A program made the position numbers and the translations under genes. The notes beneath the pieces are model-generated. The model searched no databases. It saw only the letters and a list, made by a program, of their open reading frames with translations, and had not been told where the DNA came from. Shown here one piece after another: positions 22,741 to 35,859 of a stretch of 64,000 bases of DNA (positions within the stretch are counted from its first letter, which is position 1; each line of letters starts with the position of its first letter). The stretch comes from Druceiella hillmani (taxonomy: Eukaryota; Arthropoda; Insecta; Lepidoptera; Hepialidae): positions 7,510,501 through 7,574,500 of the forward strand of contig JAYKKI010000006.1 in NCBI GenBank assembly GCA_039881145.1, in the 5' to 3' direction.

Positions 22741-25700
22741 AATTAAATTTTGTAAATAGTTTAACAGGAATAGTAGGAACCATTAAATGTTTAGAAAATG
22801 CCCAAATGTGTGCGGAACAGTCGTAGTGCTTATTGGCAAAGATTCTGTACTAAAAGAAAATGAATTAAATAAAAGTAAAATTGGTGACGAGAATTTAGCA
22901 AGTGTGCCTAATAAATTAATTATTTCAGATTGATTTGTCACTTTCATGGGAACTCGATATCATTCAGAAGTTATACAGAAATTATCCTATTTATTTTCGA
23001 ATTCAGTTTTGCGTTGACAGATATACGAATTATATAAAGATGCCACGAACTGTCGTCTCTATACATTGCCCCTACCGGCGAATAATTCTCTGGTCGGTAG
23101 AAATAGATGAAGATAGAAATATGGACCAATCGAGGGTTTTCAGCCAGGAAGGGATGGAGAAATATTATTATATACTCGTATAAGGTACTTGTCACTATTA
23201 AGAAAAAAGTATTTTAAGAGAGGCTATAAGGATCGGTGGTAAGAGTTTGACTTCCAAATATTAAACATAAATTTTTACTTTCTGCACCGTTACAACCTCA
23301 GGCCTTAAATGAAAAGCACTTAGGTTGAGAAAATCTATTTACTCTGAGATTGAAAATTTCCGTCCCATACAAGTGAACGCTTAATCATAACGTACCCGCA
23401 TTATAAATCTCTAAATGTATAACTACCCATACAGAATGCATATTTTGCTTTAATACTGGATCTTTGAGTACATTTTTTATCATTACTAAAAAGTCGTTTT
23501 ATCCTTTACTCTTAGACTAAATCTATGCTGCGGACTAAAATAATCACCTACAGTGTGAACACACAGAAGTTCTAAAATGTGTGATACACAAAATAGATAT
23601 AGTTTCTAAACTGTGTGATATACAAAATTACATAGTTATAGGATTGATTGATTCTGGTATAGTTACGGAAATTCATGACCAAAAATTAATGTTGGGGAAG
23701 AAATTGTAATATTTTATCTTTGTCCTGGTCGAGTCACGTCGACGGTAAAGAGTACCTAACCTTGTTTAACCATAAGATGTCCCCTCTTGTAGTAGTAACC
23801 AGCATCTAGTCTAATAGATCTTTTAACAACATTTAAGAGATAAACGTAATTTTAAACTCTAGCATACTGAACACATTGTAGATTCAACGGCCGAAAAATT
23901 ATAAACACAAAAACTTTACTTACCCGTATTAATTTCTTTGCCGTGGAGGTAAAGTAAACTACTCAAATATTGAAATGTCAATAATTTATATCGTTTTCGA
24001 TTCACATAGCCTTTTATGGAAGTTTATTTCCATCATAAAGAAAAACCACAGTACATATAAAGTTTTCAGTAATATGTCCTTGAAAATGTACAAGAAAAGA
24101 ACGTGTCAATTATCCACACAAATGCATTAAATGTAATATATTAGAGGCTTGTTGCCGTAAAAACGTAAATATTTGTTTCACTAAAATCACAAATTTTGAG
24201 GGTAATTTTTTAGAAACAGTTCAACATTATCACACTTTCTTAATATTTCTACTCAGTTTGAATAACAGGGTTATCTGTATAATAATAGACGCATTTTTAA
24301 AACAAGTGCATATTTGAATACAAGTGTAACGTGGAAAGTGTTCATTGTACATATAGTTGTGTATGGATTGTATGGATTTAAAACTATCCAGGTACTGTTT
24401 TCCTTTCAGTTATTCTAACTGCTATATATTTTTATATCTATTCTGTTGAAAACTTCACTTATATTTTAATTTTTTTCTACGTAAATTACGTGGCGTTCGT
24501 ATGCCTTCCACCCCTTACGACGCGTTAGAGACTACTTCAATTCACTATTCCATAATTATATAAAGACTCGGAGCTATTCCTTAGCGCATTATTAGCAATG
24601 AAATATTACACGGAAGGGGAAAATTACGAAATAATAATGTACCAATTTTTTGCCTCTCTGAAATTTCTGAAAATAAAAATGTGATTAACTTTTACCCATT
24701 GAATGAAAGCAAATTTAACATGCAAAGGATTCAATTTGGAATCGTTCAATCACAAACAATTTCAATATATTTAAACAAATTTATATAAAAGTTAACACAT
24801 TCTATCCTGGCAATATCTAGCAATTGGGTCTCAATTGACAATTTGCTTTTTAAAATATTCTTTAATTTCTTATAATACTTTTTCGGCGTAAATACACAGT
24901 TCGGAAGATGTGGGAACATACGCAAAGTTGACATTTATAAATTGAATCATATTCATATTTCCTAATTGGTATGTTCCTAAGATAATTATATTTCAAATGT
25001 GTATATAACAAAGTATATTCTGTTAAACCATTTTTGGTACTTTAATATATGGTATTTCTGTTAAATTTGATTATTAATATTTTTTCACGAAGTATTGCCT
25101 AATATACCTCACCCAGGTTTAAAAAAATGTGTATATAACAAATTATGAGATTTAGGGTAATCGTCAATTCTTAGTAGGATAATTGTAATTTTCATAGACC
25201 ATAAGCTTCAAGGGAATACTTTTCAGATGTTCAAATACAGCAGTTTAACCGGTAGGTGGTTAACACAAAATCCTAACAAAAACAACTACCACTTTAAAGC
25301 TTAATATTTCGTAAAAAAGTGTCCATTACCTTCAATATTTTTGAAAAACCTATTTAACGATAATCTACATAATAGGGTGTACGAAAAAATACTTTACATG
25401 CAAGGAAGTTTCATTTTAATTTTTTTATCAAAGGTTTTGGAACGAAGTTCCTTATTATTTCTAAATTTTTCAGGCGTTGCAAATATGTATAACCATGTCA
25501 AATGTCCACTTTATATCAATATGAGTCTACGAAAAACATACAGGTGGACAAACAGACAAACGGATCTGACGAAACTTATAAGTGTTTCGAGTTGACTATA
25601 AAACACTGAAACCAATAATTTTGTTTTGAAAAACAGGTATCGTTTTGAAAGTAATTGGAAAATTCAGATATTGTATGGAAAATTTGGTTATTCATCCGGA

Positions 25701-26099
25701 AATACCTACGAAATTGCATTGATTTCATTTAAAAAAAATTTGGCATTAAAGTAGCAGTTATTGATTTTAAAACGACTTCAAAGAAGGAGATCATCAATTA
25801 AACTGTATTTTGTATGTGTGCATCACTACACATCTCCGACTTTAAATCAGTTGATAAATACGAACTGAGTGGAACAGTATGGTTCCATGAAAATTTAATT
25901 GCAATTTTATTGTGGAGGTTGAAGATGTGCCATAGAATTATTCAACACTGAACAGCACAAGTATCATGATTGAATTTGGATAATACAAATCTAATGATAA
26001 TCTAATAAGACCCAACTAAGACCAGCAGAAATTTGCTCTTTAGAAAATTAGAGTGCCCTGACGGATCAGGAAGATGATAGTAGTAATTTTACAGAATAA

Positions 26100-26280
26100 G
26101 CTTGTGATGTAAGCAAGAAAGTAAGAAACGTAAATAGGTAGATAAATATATGCAGAATATACAAAGATATGATGCAACTAATATATCAGTAGGTAGGTAG
26201 ATAAGTAAGTATGTATAGACTAACACGAATGCATGCTGTAGGGAGGTAGGTGTGTCGATAAGTAAGTACACATACGTGCA
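26100..26280. repeat. Degenerate GTAA/GGTAG/GATA-rich tract
   Basis: Irregular repetition of AAGTAAG, AGGTAGGTAGATAAG and TAGGGAGGTAGG-like words, the remains of a tetranucleotide microsatellite. Confidence 0.7.
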
Positions 26281-26332
26281 TATAGGTTTGAAGCGCTGAC
26301 TACGGTAAAACTAAACGAGGAAATGTGATTTA

Positions 26333-26344
26333 TATATACATGTG

Positions 26345-26402
<58 letters not shown>
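26333..26402. repeat. (TA)n microsatellite
   Basis: TA run of about 60 bases after ATACATGTGTATG. Confidence 0.95.
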
Positions 26403-26689
26403 TAGATAAAATATATGAATATATTTAGATTGATTAAACGTCGTACACGTCAGTTCAAATTTCAGTGAATGTTGTATTAATGATATTGAATTCATTGTAA
26501 ATCCATGACATTCTGGTTTCTTTCATTCTTCACATTCGGCTTTATCGAGACAGCAGTAGCTAGTCACGGCGTTGATCGTTTACAACTTGGTACAATATAA
26601 AATAAAAAAGAATAGGATAACCCAAGAGGAATTATCTTTAAACTAATTTAAATGTTTCGTATTATGAGCCCAAAGGAAACCACAAATGA

Positions 26690-27235
26690 CTGAATCTCGT
26701 GACGCCCTTGGAAACAGATCTTAATCATATTTGGGGCAAATTAAAAACCCAAAATATATTTTGCCAACATAATATCAATTTTGCTACATTCGTATTTCCA
26801 AAACTCAATTTTTTTTTGTTTTATTCCTTCATCTGGGTAAAAATTGAACCTACATCCTCTGTTAAAAGATTGAGAACAAGTGAGACTGTACTTACTTTTT
26901 ACTCCTGGATGTTTACTGTGGAGATCTATGATTACCGCAGCACTCATAAAAGCATTATAATTGGTGCCATATTACCATTTAGACCAAGATGGATCAGCTA
27001 CTACAGCGATCATTGGTACACCCTATTCATCTACACTGCCAATCTGCTTCTCCTCGTGTCGCTTCAGACACGGAATGCTCTGTAGCTTTTACCCACCATT
27101 TGCAAATATTATCATGATAAGATTTATAGAATCTTAAAGGCATAAATGGAATATCGACAAGACATAAAACTTTATTTAACTGTATAAAAGCACTACCAAT
27201 AGACATAGCAACAGCTGTCCAACGCAATAATTACA
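26690..27235 (-). pseudogene. Relic of a Mutator-like (Kolobok-group) DDE transposase
   Basis: Read on the minus strand through frame changes: LNKVLCLVDIPFMPLRFYKS, DNICKWWVKATEHSVSEA, then GVPMIAVVADPSWSKW, YGTNYNAFMSAAVIIDLHSK and KSKYSLTCSQS. The order matches the insect Mutator-like transposase domain, in which GVP-x-IxVxADGSWSKRSY-(x)-TNYNALSG begins the catalytic region and a cysteine-containing NKYCSTC-type segment follows. Here the Gly after the first Asp is Pro, a stop interrupts the strand after W-S-K-W, and a frameshift separates the N-terminal helix region. The 128-codon plus-strand frame over the same bases is its shadow. Confidence 0.68.
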
Positions 27236-28781
27236 AGTAAATATGTGAAGTTTAAATTTTGTGATGAAATACGGATGCCAAAGTTTACAGTCTTAGAAAA
27301 ACGTACAAATTTAAATCGTGTTCCATAATAGATTTTACTCGGAACAACGATTAAAATGACATATGTAAACAGAAGTTTAATTCGGTATGTAATTTTTCAA
27401 TTATTGTAAATAAATTGACTTCTAATTTCTTAAGTACTTAATGAAGTTACTGATTTAAATTTAAAAAATAACATTTATTATGATTCTATTGAAGATTCAT
27501 TAAAAAAATACCGCGATCACAAGTTCAAGATCAAGGCACCGGGTATTTAACCGTGAAACAAGCAAACGAACGAATCTCTGAGTTTGCAGAAAGATTGCGT
27601 CAACGGCGTGAGCATCCGTCACATATATTTTATAAAAATCAAATAAATGCCTACATTTTTTTTTATTTTCCATCAAGTTAGAATAGATACACATGTTTTT
27701 GATTAAGTTTGAGATCTAAAATATTTGGTCACTGGTAAACACATTGATAATAAAGTCAATATTTACAATAATTTACTCAGAACGGTCGGTACATACAAAT
27801 TACCATGAGGGCATCTCAGATTTTCCGGCATATCGTAACATGTCATTTATATAAACCATGGAAACAATATTTTCATTGCTTAAATATTTTTCTGTTTTAA
27901 TTTTATTATTACTCAATTTAAATTGATTTCCATATAAAATAAAGAAGGTAAAATAAGCATTTCACTGCCTTTTTTATATTTTAAATCAAAGTAAAATTGT
28001 TTGAAAGGAATCCTTTAAACTTTGCTGACTTTAACGATTTCAGCGAGGACTGACTTGTAAAAAGCCAAATATGTATATATGTTAAACCAATAAAAAGTTA
28101 TTGACATGAATTATAGATGAAGGTTTGATATATTGTTCTAAATCAAAATCATTAGAGGTTTAAAGTAAACTGGCCCTCCAGGCTTTCACCAAAAATGTAA
28201 ACAAACCCTTAAATATAAAGTTTCTAAATGTGAATTTAATATTTCTCACTGAATTATATTTTTTTGTCATCACTGGCATAGTTCGTTCACTTTTTTTTCG
28301 TGGTTTTGTAATTAAACCAATTTACACGCAAAAAATATTTCTCCGTGAATTCCACACAAGGACACGCAACGTTACACTAACAGGTGACTTGGCATGTTTA
28401 CATACTAATCCGGGTGTTAACATATTTTTCCGGCTGTACGCCGACTAATTTATTTTTAATTTCAAAAAGTATAAGATCTAAGATAATCGCTATAGTTTTC
28501 TATAATTATCAAAAGAAAAATCTTAACCAATTTCAAAATTTAGCTTCTTAAATATCACCAAAAAACATTTTGACGATCATCTGAAATCAATTTAAAATAT
28601 TTTAATAGAAGGAAATTGTGCCAAAAACTAAAAAAATTATTACTTTTGAAAATGTTTACCGCTTAATACTCTCATTAGTCGGATAAAAAAGTTACCTCAG
28701 ATGTGTAACAACGCCCTGTTTTAAAATGCGCATAATAACATTTTTAAAAGAGAAATATAAAAATTGTGTGACTTTTTACAG
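27236..28781. other. Sequence upstream of the receptor pseudogene
   Basis: No feature recognised. If the receptor pseudogene once had exons 1 and 2, they should lie here or further left, but I could not find sequence resembling them. Confidence 0.55.
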
Positions 28782-29568
28782 GACACACTGAACAATATTT
28801 TATAATTTTATTAATATTATGGTATGTCCATATAACGGCGATCGGTGTCATATGTTTAAACTGAAAGAATTCAGCTCATAAGAACCACAAACAAACTTTT
28901 GACGACGTTTTATTTTCGTAAGTAATTTGTCGTACACAGCTTTTTCATATTTATAGTATCTAATGGTCGAAATTCGGTAGTATAGGTTTTTAATCATGTC
29001 ATAGGGAGGCCAGACTAGGTAAATTCAAATGGTTACTACAAGTTTTTCCAGTTATGACAAGGGTATTTCAATATTGTATAAAATACAGAACTCTATTACA
29101 TGAATTATAATGTAAACGCTGTTTTGCCTTAATGTTCACACAAAGTTCGCAGCTCGAAACTCCAGTCATTCTGATATTTTAAAATTATTTGGTAACAACC
29201 TCTACTCTGTGCGATTGTTTGACCACAGACTTTTATATGTTTGGCACTGACACTTTAAACATAAAAATGAATATTTTATTGTTAAACGTACTTTTACTGT
29301 GTTTTTTTCTTCCCTATTAATTTTAGTTAATTTAGTTTTTCTTCGAAGCAAAATTTCTATTAAAAAGAAAAGTCGATTGAAATATTAAGATACCAGCTGT
29401 TTTAATAAAACAATAGTTTTTTGCACATCTGTGTTAGAGCAAAACAGTCTCATAAGCACTTATTGATTCGGTCTTCCTGTACCGTACTGATCTCTTTATT
29501 TCCACTAACTTTTTTTATTGGTACCTTTTTATGTAATTTTATACTTTACACACACACACATACGTATA

Positions 29569-29652
<84 letters not shown>

Positions 29653-29983
29653 CACGTATATATTAGCTGTGAAAATAATATTTTCACGTTATTTCTTGAA
29701 GTAACAAGAAAATGCCAAAACTCATTTCCAAATTTCTAATCAAACTTGATATATTTCGTTCCATTTTTTTTCTAAATTTATTAATTAAAATATATTAAAT
29801 TTATTTCAGATGAGCAAGACATACTGATTTTTGGAGAACACAATCGATCCGCCACAAAAAATAGTTCATTATACATTTCAGAGCGCATCCGTTCTTTCCC
29901 TCAAATTCATGTTACGTCCAATAGGTGTTGTTGCCACTTACACTATAAATCTCGCTCATTTTTATAGTTTTACTCTAAAATGA
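28782..29983 (+). pseudogene. Gustatory receptor pseudogene, remains of the last two exons
   Basis: Bases 28782-28917 align to exon 3 of the intact receptor (48883-49036): acceptor ACTTTTTACAG, shared TATAACGGN and CGGTGTC words, GAAAGAATT, and AACAAACTTTT, ending at a conserved GTAAGTA donor. About 20 bases are lost in the middle. Bases 29810-29983 align to exon 4 (51019-51191): acceptor TATTTCAG, start ATGAGCAAGACA, AAATTCATGTTACGT, and a tail reading VVATYTINLAHFYSFTLK followed by TGA, against [18 protein letters not shown] in the intact gene. The TYxxxxxQF Gln is His. A frameshift and stops lie between. Exons 1 and 2 were not found, so this is a truncated tandem paralogue. Confidence 0.82.
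29548..29660. repeat. (CA)n/(TG)n/(TA)n compound microsatellite
   Basis: ACACACACACACATACGTATATGTGTGTGTGTATA is palindromic around ACGT and runs into a long TA array. It lies inside the intron between the two pseudogene exons. Confidence 0.93.
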
Positions 29984-31325
29984 ATTTATTGTGAAAGACT
30001 GGCGTAAATAACAGAACGAAACTGTTCTTATTGGTGTAACAATATTACTCTACTAATAATTGAATGATAATTACACGAATAAGGTGAATATTACTCTATT
30101 TAAATTGATGCTGCCAAATATGTTACCTGAAGGAATAACAAGGCAAGATAATAAAATAAAATTGAAAGAGCAAAGAACGTAATATGATGGCTGGAAAAAT
30201 ATAAGAGAATTTCTTTACGTTCTAAAGTACTAAACACCAATTAACCAAAACTGCGAGTTGGAAAATGATTTAACATGTGAAGTAAATAAAAAGAAAGATA
30301 AAAAGCTATTAAATACCAAGTTCCAAAAAATAATAAAATTAACAGAGTTACGGTCAAATAACGGTAAATCTATTACTTCAGATTCATTTATTTTTTGTAT
30401 TCTATATTGAGATACTAGTTTCAAAATTAATAGACGAAAATTCGACCTGCAATATAAACAATAATATCTATTTACTGGATATTGAAAAGTTTATTCTGGG
30501 AATGGGAATATAAATTACCAACAGATATTTAGATACACTGATTGGAAAGCGATAAAGCAAAATAATTTTAAATAAAAAAATTGCAAATTTAATTTCCTTT
30601 AGCAAATGCTAGTCTTCAACAATTCATTGTAAAAACTTTAATCCGAATATTATCTGAAACTTTAAAAGAAATACACAATTTTAATAATAAAAGTAAAAGT
30701 ATGTCAACATATGATTAAATTTTAATTAAACAGCGTCTCGAGACATGATAAAAAAGGTGTTGAAGGAAAATGTAAAAAAAATTAAAATATCGATTTTAAA
30801 ATCAGTGAAACTATACCTGATTGCTATAAAACCAAATACAAATACATTCACCATTATAAGCACAGAACGTAACGAACAAACATTAAATTTCTTAATTTGC
30901 TAAACTTAATATAGTTTTCAGAATAAGAACTAAAATAATAATTCTTGCCAAGATATAAATTTATTTTTAATTTGATTTACATTGGTTTTTGCAAATAACT
31001 CTAAATTTAAAATATTGGTTGGGTGTTATCGAAGTGCCTGCAAGTGTGATATTATAATAATAACATTCTTATAGGGTTACTGATCGACATGTGATTCATT
31101 TTAAGGTACCGCGATTGACTTGTTGTCTGAACGGTTTAATAACCATTCGAAGGTATTTGGGAATTCATAAAATATTGATCGTATTATGGCCATGTTTCAT
31201 AGTCATCCTGAATAAATTGGAAATGGACTCCCGTTTGTGTGCAATTATGTGTCATTATATATTTTTTCGTTAAGATAAGGAAAAAAATTTGGTAATGATT
31301 TTGATTTTCTATTTAATTAATTTAT

Positions 31326-31450
31326 ACCGTCACACAAACACACACATACACACGTACGCACGCACGTAGGCATGCACGCACACACGCTTGTGCATGCGCA
31401 TACACCAGCAGCCACGTACCCAAACGCACACCCACACATACACGCACACA
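31326..31450. repeat. CA/CG-rich alternating purine-pyrimidine tract
   Basis: Degenerate (CA)n with ACGCACGCACG, CATGCACGCACACACG and TGCATGCGCATACAC words. Mostly strict purine-pyrimidine alternation. Confidence 0.85.
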
Positions 31451-31726
31451 TGTATATGAACGTACATATTAATGTATATAAATTCATCAAGGCTATACTA
31501 AAACATAGCATAGGTAAAGTATTTTAAACATTTTTTCTTTCTAACACTATTTTTATTCAAGTCGTGTCACCAATAAGAAGTAACAGAAGACTAAGTTATT
31601 AATGAAAAATTTACAATTATGTCTAGAATTATGTAATAGATAGTGCATAGAACATCGTGCATAACCAAGGAGTTATTTAAACATATGTGACTGTAAACCA
31701 TTAACATATTAGTTACAAAATTTATT

Positions 31727-31727
<1 letters not shown>

Positions 31728-31805
<78 letters not shown>
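31728..31805. repeat. (TA)n microsatellite
   Basis: Nearly uninterrupted TA repeat of about 75 bases. Confidence 0.95.
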
Positions 31806-31808
<3 letters not shown>

Positions 31809-32220
31809 CGCTTTAATTGATTTGATTTATTGAAATTATTTCAATTAACAAATCTAAAAATATATTTTTATGATTAGGTCAGAAATTCACTACAACCTAG
31901 AGAACTTAACCTAAGACAAATTGTGAAATGATTTAAAATGCTATTACAAGAAGTAAGGAAAGAAATTATTATGCACTGAATGAATAAAATGGAACAAAAA
32001 ACGTTCTTTCACTTTGATCTTTATCTCACGTACACTAATTCTGAACAAATCAAGTCGACAAATCATAACTTGTTACCTCCACACACTGATCGTGGTCCCG
32101 TGCATCGTAAGAAAATAAATATAATTGCGCAGTACTTCCGTTTTAAAATACGCAGAAGCAGATATTTCAACAGTCGGGGAACCTCTGCATTCACGGAAGC
32201 AGAAGCGGAGCTCAGTGACA

Positions 32221-32226
<6 letters not shown>

Positions 32227-32292
<66 letters not shown>
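32227..32292. repeat. (TA)n microsatellite
   Basis: Pure TA run of about 64 bases, bordered on the right by ATTATATTATATAC. Confidence 0.95.
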
Positions 32293-32297
<5 letters not shown>

Positions 32298-34440
32298 TAT
32301 ATACTATAAATTTTCTTGACGAGGTTTCGCCATCGCGTAATTTATTTTTTCCGAAAGACTATTCGATGTAAAATATCATGTTGAGGTTAGCTTTGTTAAT
32401 ACCTATAAGGCGTGGTCGAGAGTGCGGACAGCTAGGTAGCGCTATGAATGGACAAGACAGCGGCGGTAAGCCCAGTAGCAATAAGGAAAAAGTCATTCTA
32501 TTACTAAATTTCAACATCACAATTTAAAATTAAAATAGAAGATTTAAGATCAACTACTCTTTTCAAACCGGCTTCTCTTAATAATAATTCAAAATCAAAA
32601 TCCTCGACTGCCAGGATTTCCTTGAGTCGCCCAGATCGAGCAAAAGTAATCTTAATACGAGGATATATTGAGAAAATGTACTTTCTGTCAGCAGTGCTGG
32701 TCATTTTTAAATTGTAAACTTATCAAACTAATGTAGAAAAGATTTTTTTTTTATTCTCATAATTTATCCCAACTTATATAGACGAAACTTCTTATCAAAA
32801 TTTAATAAAAAAAAGCATTTTTAAAATTAATTTTTTCGAATGACTTAAAGTAAGATTCATTTAAAGTTACTATTGGTTATTTACAGCTTAAGTCATCTTC
32901 AAATTGATATCATAAACAAAACTTGAACTTTATACGTGAATTTAACAAAAGAAATAAAAATCATTAAAAAAGGATAAATAAAGTCATGAGATAAATACAA
33001 ATAAATGGCGAGGCTTAGGATGGCTCTAGTATCGTGGAAACACAAGAATATTATTTTTTTAATGTTTATGTTTTTGCTTTAGAATTATATTTTTATTTGA
33101 TTTAATAAATTATTTTTAATTTCTTTATCATTATATACATTAATATACTGTTAAAAATATAGCCGCTTTCGTATGAATCTAATACGATTTACTCAACAGT
33201 TTAAAAGCATTGTTAAAAGTCAAGAATGCCATAAAAAATCACTTCCAAAAATATAATACTACTAATATCTTAGTTGAATCCGAATAACATATGTTATTGG
33301 TTATTTAACTCATAAATAAAATATGGTTACGGCATTTCACATATTCTTGTCATTCACATCTATTCACATAATAATCTTTACAACGACTTATCCTGAATTC
33401 ATTAAATTTAGCAGTATCATGTTGGCCATACGATAATGATCATTTATTGAAATTGGCACCATTTGAATGATTGATTATATTACCAGATATTTGAAAAAAT
33501 ATTTAAAAAAATGGTGTGTCAATGACATTGCCCAACATCAATCGCCAATATTAGTCATTTAACAACCAACATTTACACTGGGAATAATTTTTTATTTCAA
33601 TATATAGATTGAATGTAACAAAATAAGTACGTTTCATAGAGGTAAAACACTTTTCGAAACTATAGTCGTTCCACCGTGGTATGGCCATTCAGATATAACA
33701 AATGGATTCAAAATGTAACAAGTGCATGAAAGCCGTAATAGACGGACCCACGGACCTACTAAAGTACAGGATGCGCCTCACTGAACAACTCGTGAACTGT
33801 GGGTATCAGGCGATCTAACCGGCCGGCAGTTTCATTGAAATCTGTCATGTTAATCGTATACTGGTCATTGATATTATCGATTAATTGATGCAGAAGCTAA
33901 GGGGAGGTATTCAATTTATTAGATTTAATATTCCATTTATAAATACTGAAAATTAATTGTATGTACCTATATCAGCATTAACAAATTTTATTTCAAATTA
34001 TAGCACGAATTTACATATTTTTTTGAAAATTAATATTTCATCAACAAAAATTGTTATATTTGACGCTCAGGTGGTAAAATCAGTATGCGCTTTAATTAAT
34101 TTACATAAGTAAAGATGAGAAAGCGAAGTGGAATTGCTAAGCGAGGTCCATGTCCCTAGTCCGGAGAAAATGCGCTCTAGCCAGTCGTTTCTATTCCAAA
34201 CTATTCTTTCAATATCGCTTTAAATTTCCAATCTAGATATTTGCAGGATGTAAACGAGATCATATCTAAATAAAAATCCTGGAAAATACGTATACTTGTA
34301 TGGCATATATAACAGCAAAAATTAAATTTGACATAAAATAATATATTTTTTCTATTGTTAACTGTAGCACCGTCCATAGATATACGAGATAATTAAAGTA
34401 ACAGTACAGTCGTATCGAAAAAAAATAATCCTGAAATATT

Positions 34441-35067
34441 TGAATTGGAAGGAAATTTGCGGACCGTTCACGAAAGGCGTTAACCCTAATAAGACCGAAC
34501 TCATTGCCTTTTACCTGGGCGCATACTTTGCTGGTCAGGTAGGTAAAATTTTGTAAAAGTTATATAATCACTTTATCCACAGATATCTTATCTCTTGACA
34601 TCTACACTTATTAGTGTTTTCACACGAAGGTCTTGCAGCCATTTCAAAGGATTAGAAGATATTTTGAATCGTTAACAGTGATATATTGCTTTCACTTGTT
34701 GGCACGCCGGTCAGACAGACAATAATTTTAAGGAGTTGTGTAATCACTTTATCGTATCGGATCTCAAGATTTTCGGATCTCAAGAGATTTGTTCACATAT
34801 TTGCCATACTGTTGCAATAAAGCCATACAGCCATTTCAATATATTACAATATACTTTAAATTCCTAACTATTTATATTGATTTGATCCGTGAGCGTACAT
34901 CGCAGGTTAGGCAGGCACTACTGTAAAAGAATTGTGTAGCACATTATTCCCGGCTATCGTATATCTAAACCTATAGATATATTCATTTCCTCATGCTACT
35001 CTTGTAACAAGGCCTGACAGTCATTCCAATGAATTTCAAGATATTGTAATTATCAGTTGTAATGTTA
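34441..35067 (+). pseudogene. Three degenerate tandem copies resembling lipase exon 4 plus intron
   Basis: Copy 1 (about 34465-34680) translates as NPNKTELIAFYLGAYFAGQVG and a stop, against [21 protein letters not shown] of lipase exon 4; the nucleophile Ser is Tyr. Copy 2 (about 34683-34867) keeps ATTGCTTTCACTTGTTGGC, GTTGTGTAATCACTTTATC and ACAGCCATTTCAA. Copy 3 (about 34868-35067) keeps GGCAGGCACTACTGTAAAAG, ATTGTGTAGCACATTATTC and ACAGTCATTCCAATG. Copy 3 also has CCTATAGATATATTCATTTC and CTCATGCTACTCTTG, resembling CCTATAGAAAGGTACATCCC and TTATGCTACACTTTG at the exon 4 donor of the intact gene. So an exon-4-containing unit of about 190 bp was duplicated and then decayed. No other lipase exon was seen nearby. 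Confidence 0.72.
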
Positions 35068-35859
35068 CCATTAAATACGCAATAATCAAGATGCATTTAA
35101 CATATATACCATACGCATCAATCATGACAGAAGTTACAACTAAACCTAGATTAATTTCATAGATGGATGAAATCAGTCGTATACTTTCAAAATGGTGGCT
35201 GTTCAAAGTGTATAAATATTCTGTGCAAATCTATTTTACAACGTGAGTGGGTACTCAACTCATATATTTTGAAATCAATTTTTCAGATGCTACACCTATT
35301 GTGGGAAATTTTTTTCTCTTTTATTTTTTAGAAAAAGGAAAATCGTCGTAAACTGTGTCTCCATCTACAAGTCCATCACACGTACGACATCTCGACAGAA
35401 CTTTATTTAGTTTTGATAAATGTTTCTTTAAGAATGTTTGGTTCTACGTTTTATTGCTTTCATTTACAAATATCTAGCTAATTAAATAATTAATATTTGA
35501 AATTGCAATGACGTAGATTGGTAGGTCATTTAAACGACAAGGTTTTCTTATACAACGAAATTTACTACTAGTAAGAGAATGGTGCTCTGTTTAAATTTTT
35601 TCATGGTATTTTAGACTATTATTCTTTAATGCAAAATATTTTTATCTCGAACGCAGTTTATCATTACAAGGGCCTATTTTTTGACACTTTCAGCAAATTA
35701 TTTAGAATTAGCTCGTGTGAAATTCTTAAAAAAAAACAATTTCATTATCCTAATAATGGGATAAGTAGTAAAACAAATTTTTCTTTCCCGATTAATTATG
35801 TATTTTCAACGTGATAAGTGATATGAATAACTAAAATGATTTCTATTTAAGAAATTCAT
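35068..35859. other. No feature seen
   Basis: AT-rich sequence of about 0.8 kb between the lipase-like relic and the foldback repeat. The 61-codon open frame at 35629-35814 has no recognisable motif. Confidence 0.55.

Larger units (their letters stand above)
20264..26689. other. Gene-free stretch with repeats
   Basis: No intact gene recognised over about 6.4 kb. It contains a two-unit 60-bp tandem repeat (21181-21300), a 44-bp palindrome (22145-22188), a rearranged dispersed repeat (22470-22740), a possible further repeat fragment with GTGGACAAACAGACAAACGG (25480-25620), a degenerate GTAA/GATA-rich tract (26100-26280) and a (TA)n array (26333-26402). The open frames here look random. Confidence 0.6.
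29984..34440. other. Gene-free stretch with microsatellites
   Basis: No coding feature supported over about 4.5 kb. It includes a CA-rich alternating purine-pyrimidine tract (31326-31450), two long TA arrays (31728-31805, 32227-32292) and a slightly GC-richer patch at 32400-32490 with no recognisable content. Confidence 0.6.

Noticed and set aside
26699..27085. 128-codon plus-strand open frame
   Set aside because: It overlaps, on the opposite strand, a transposase relic with recognisable motifs; its own translation shows no family match.
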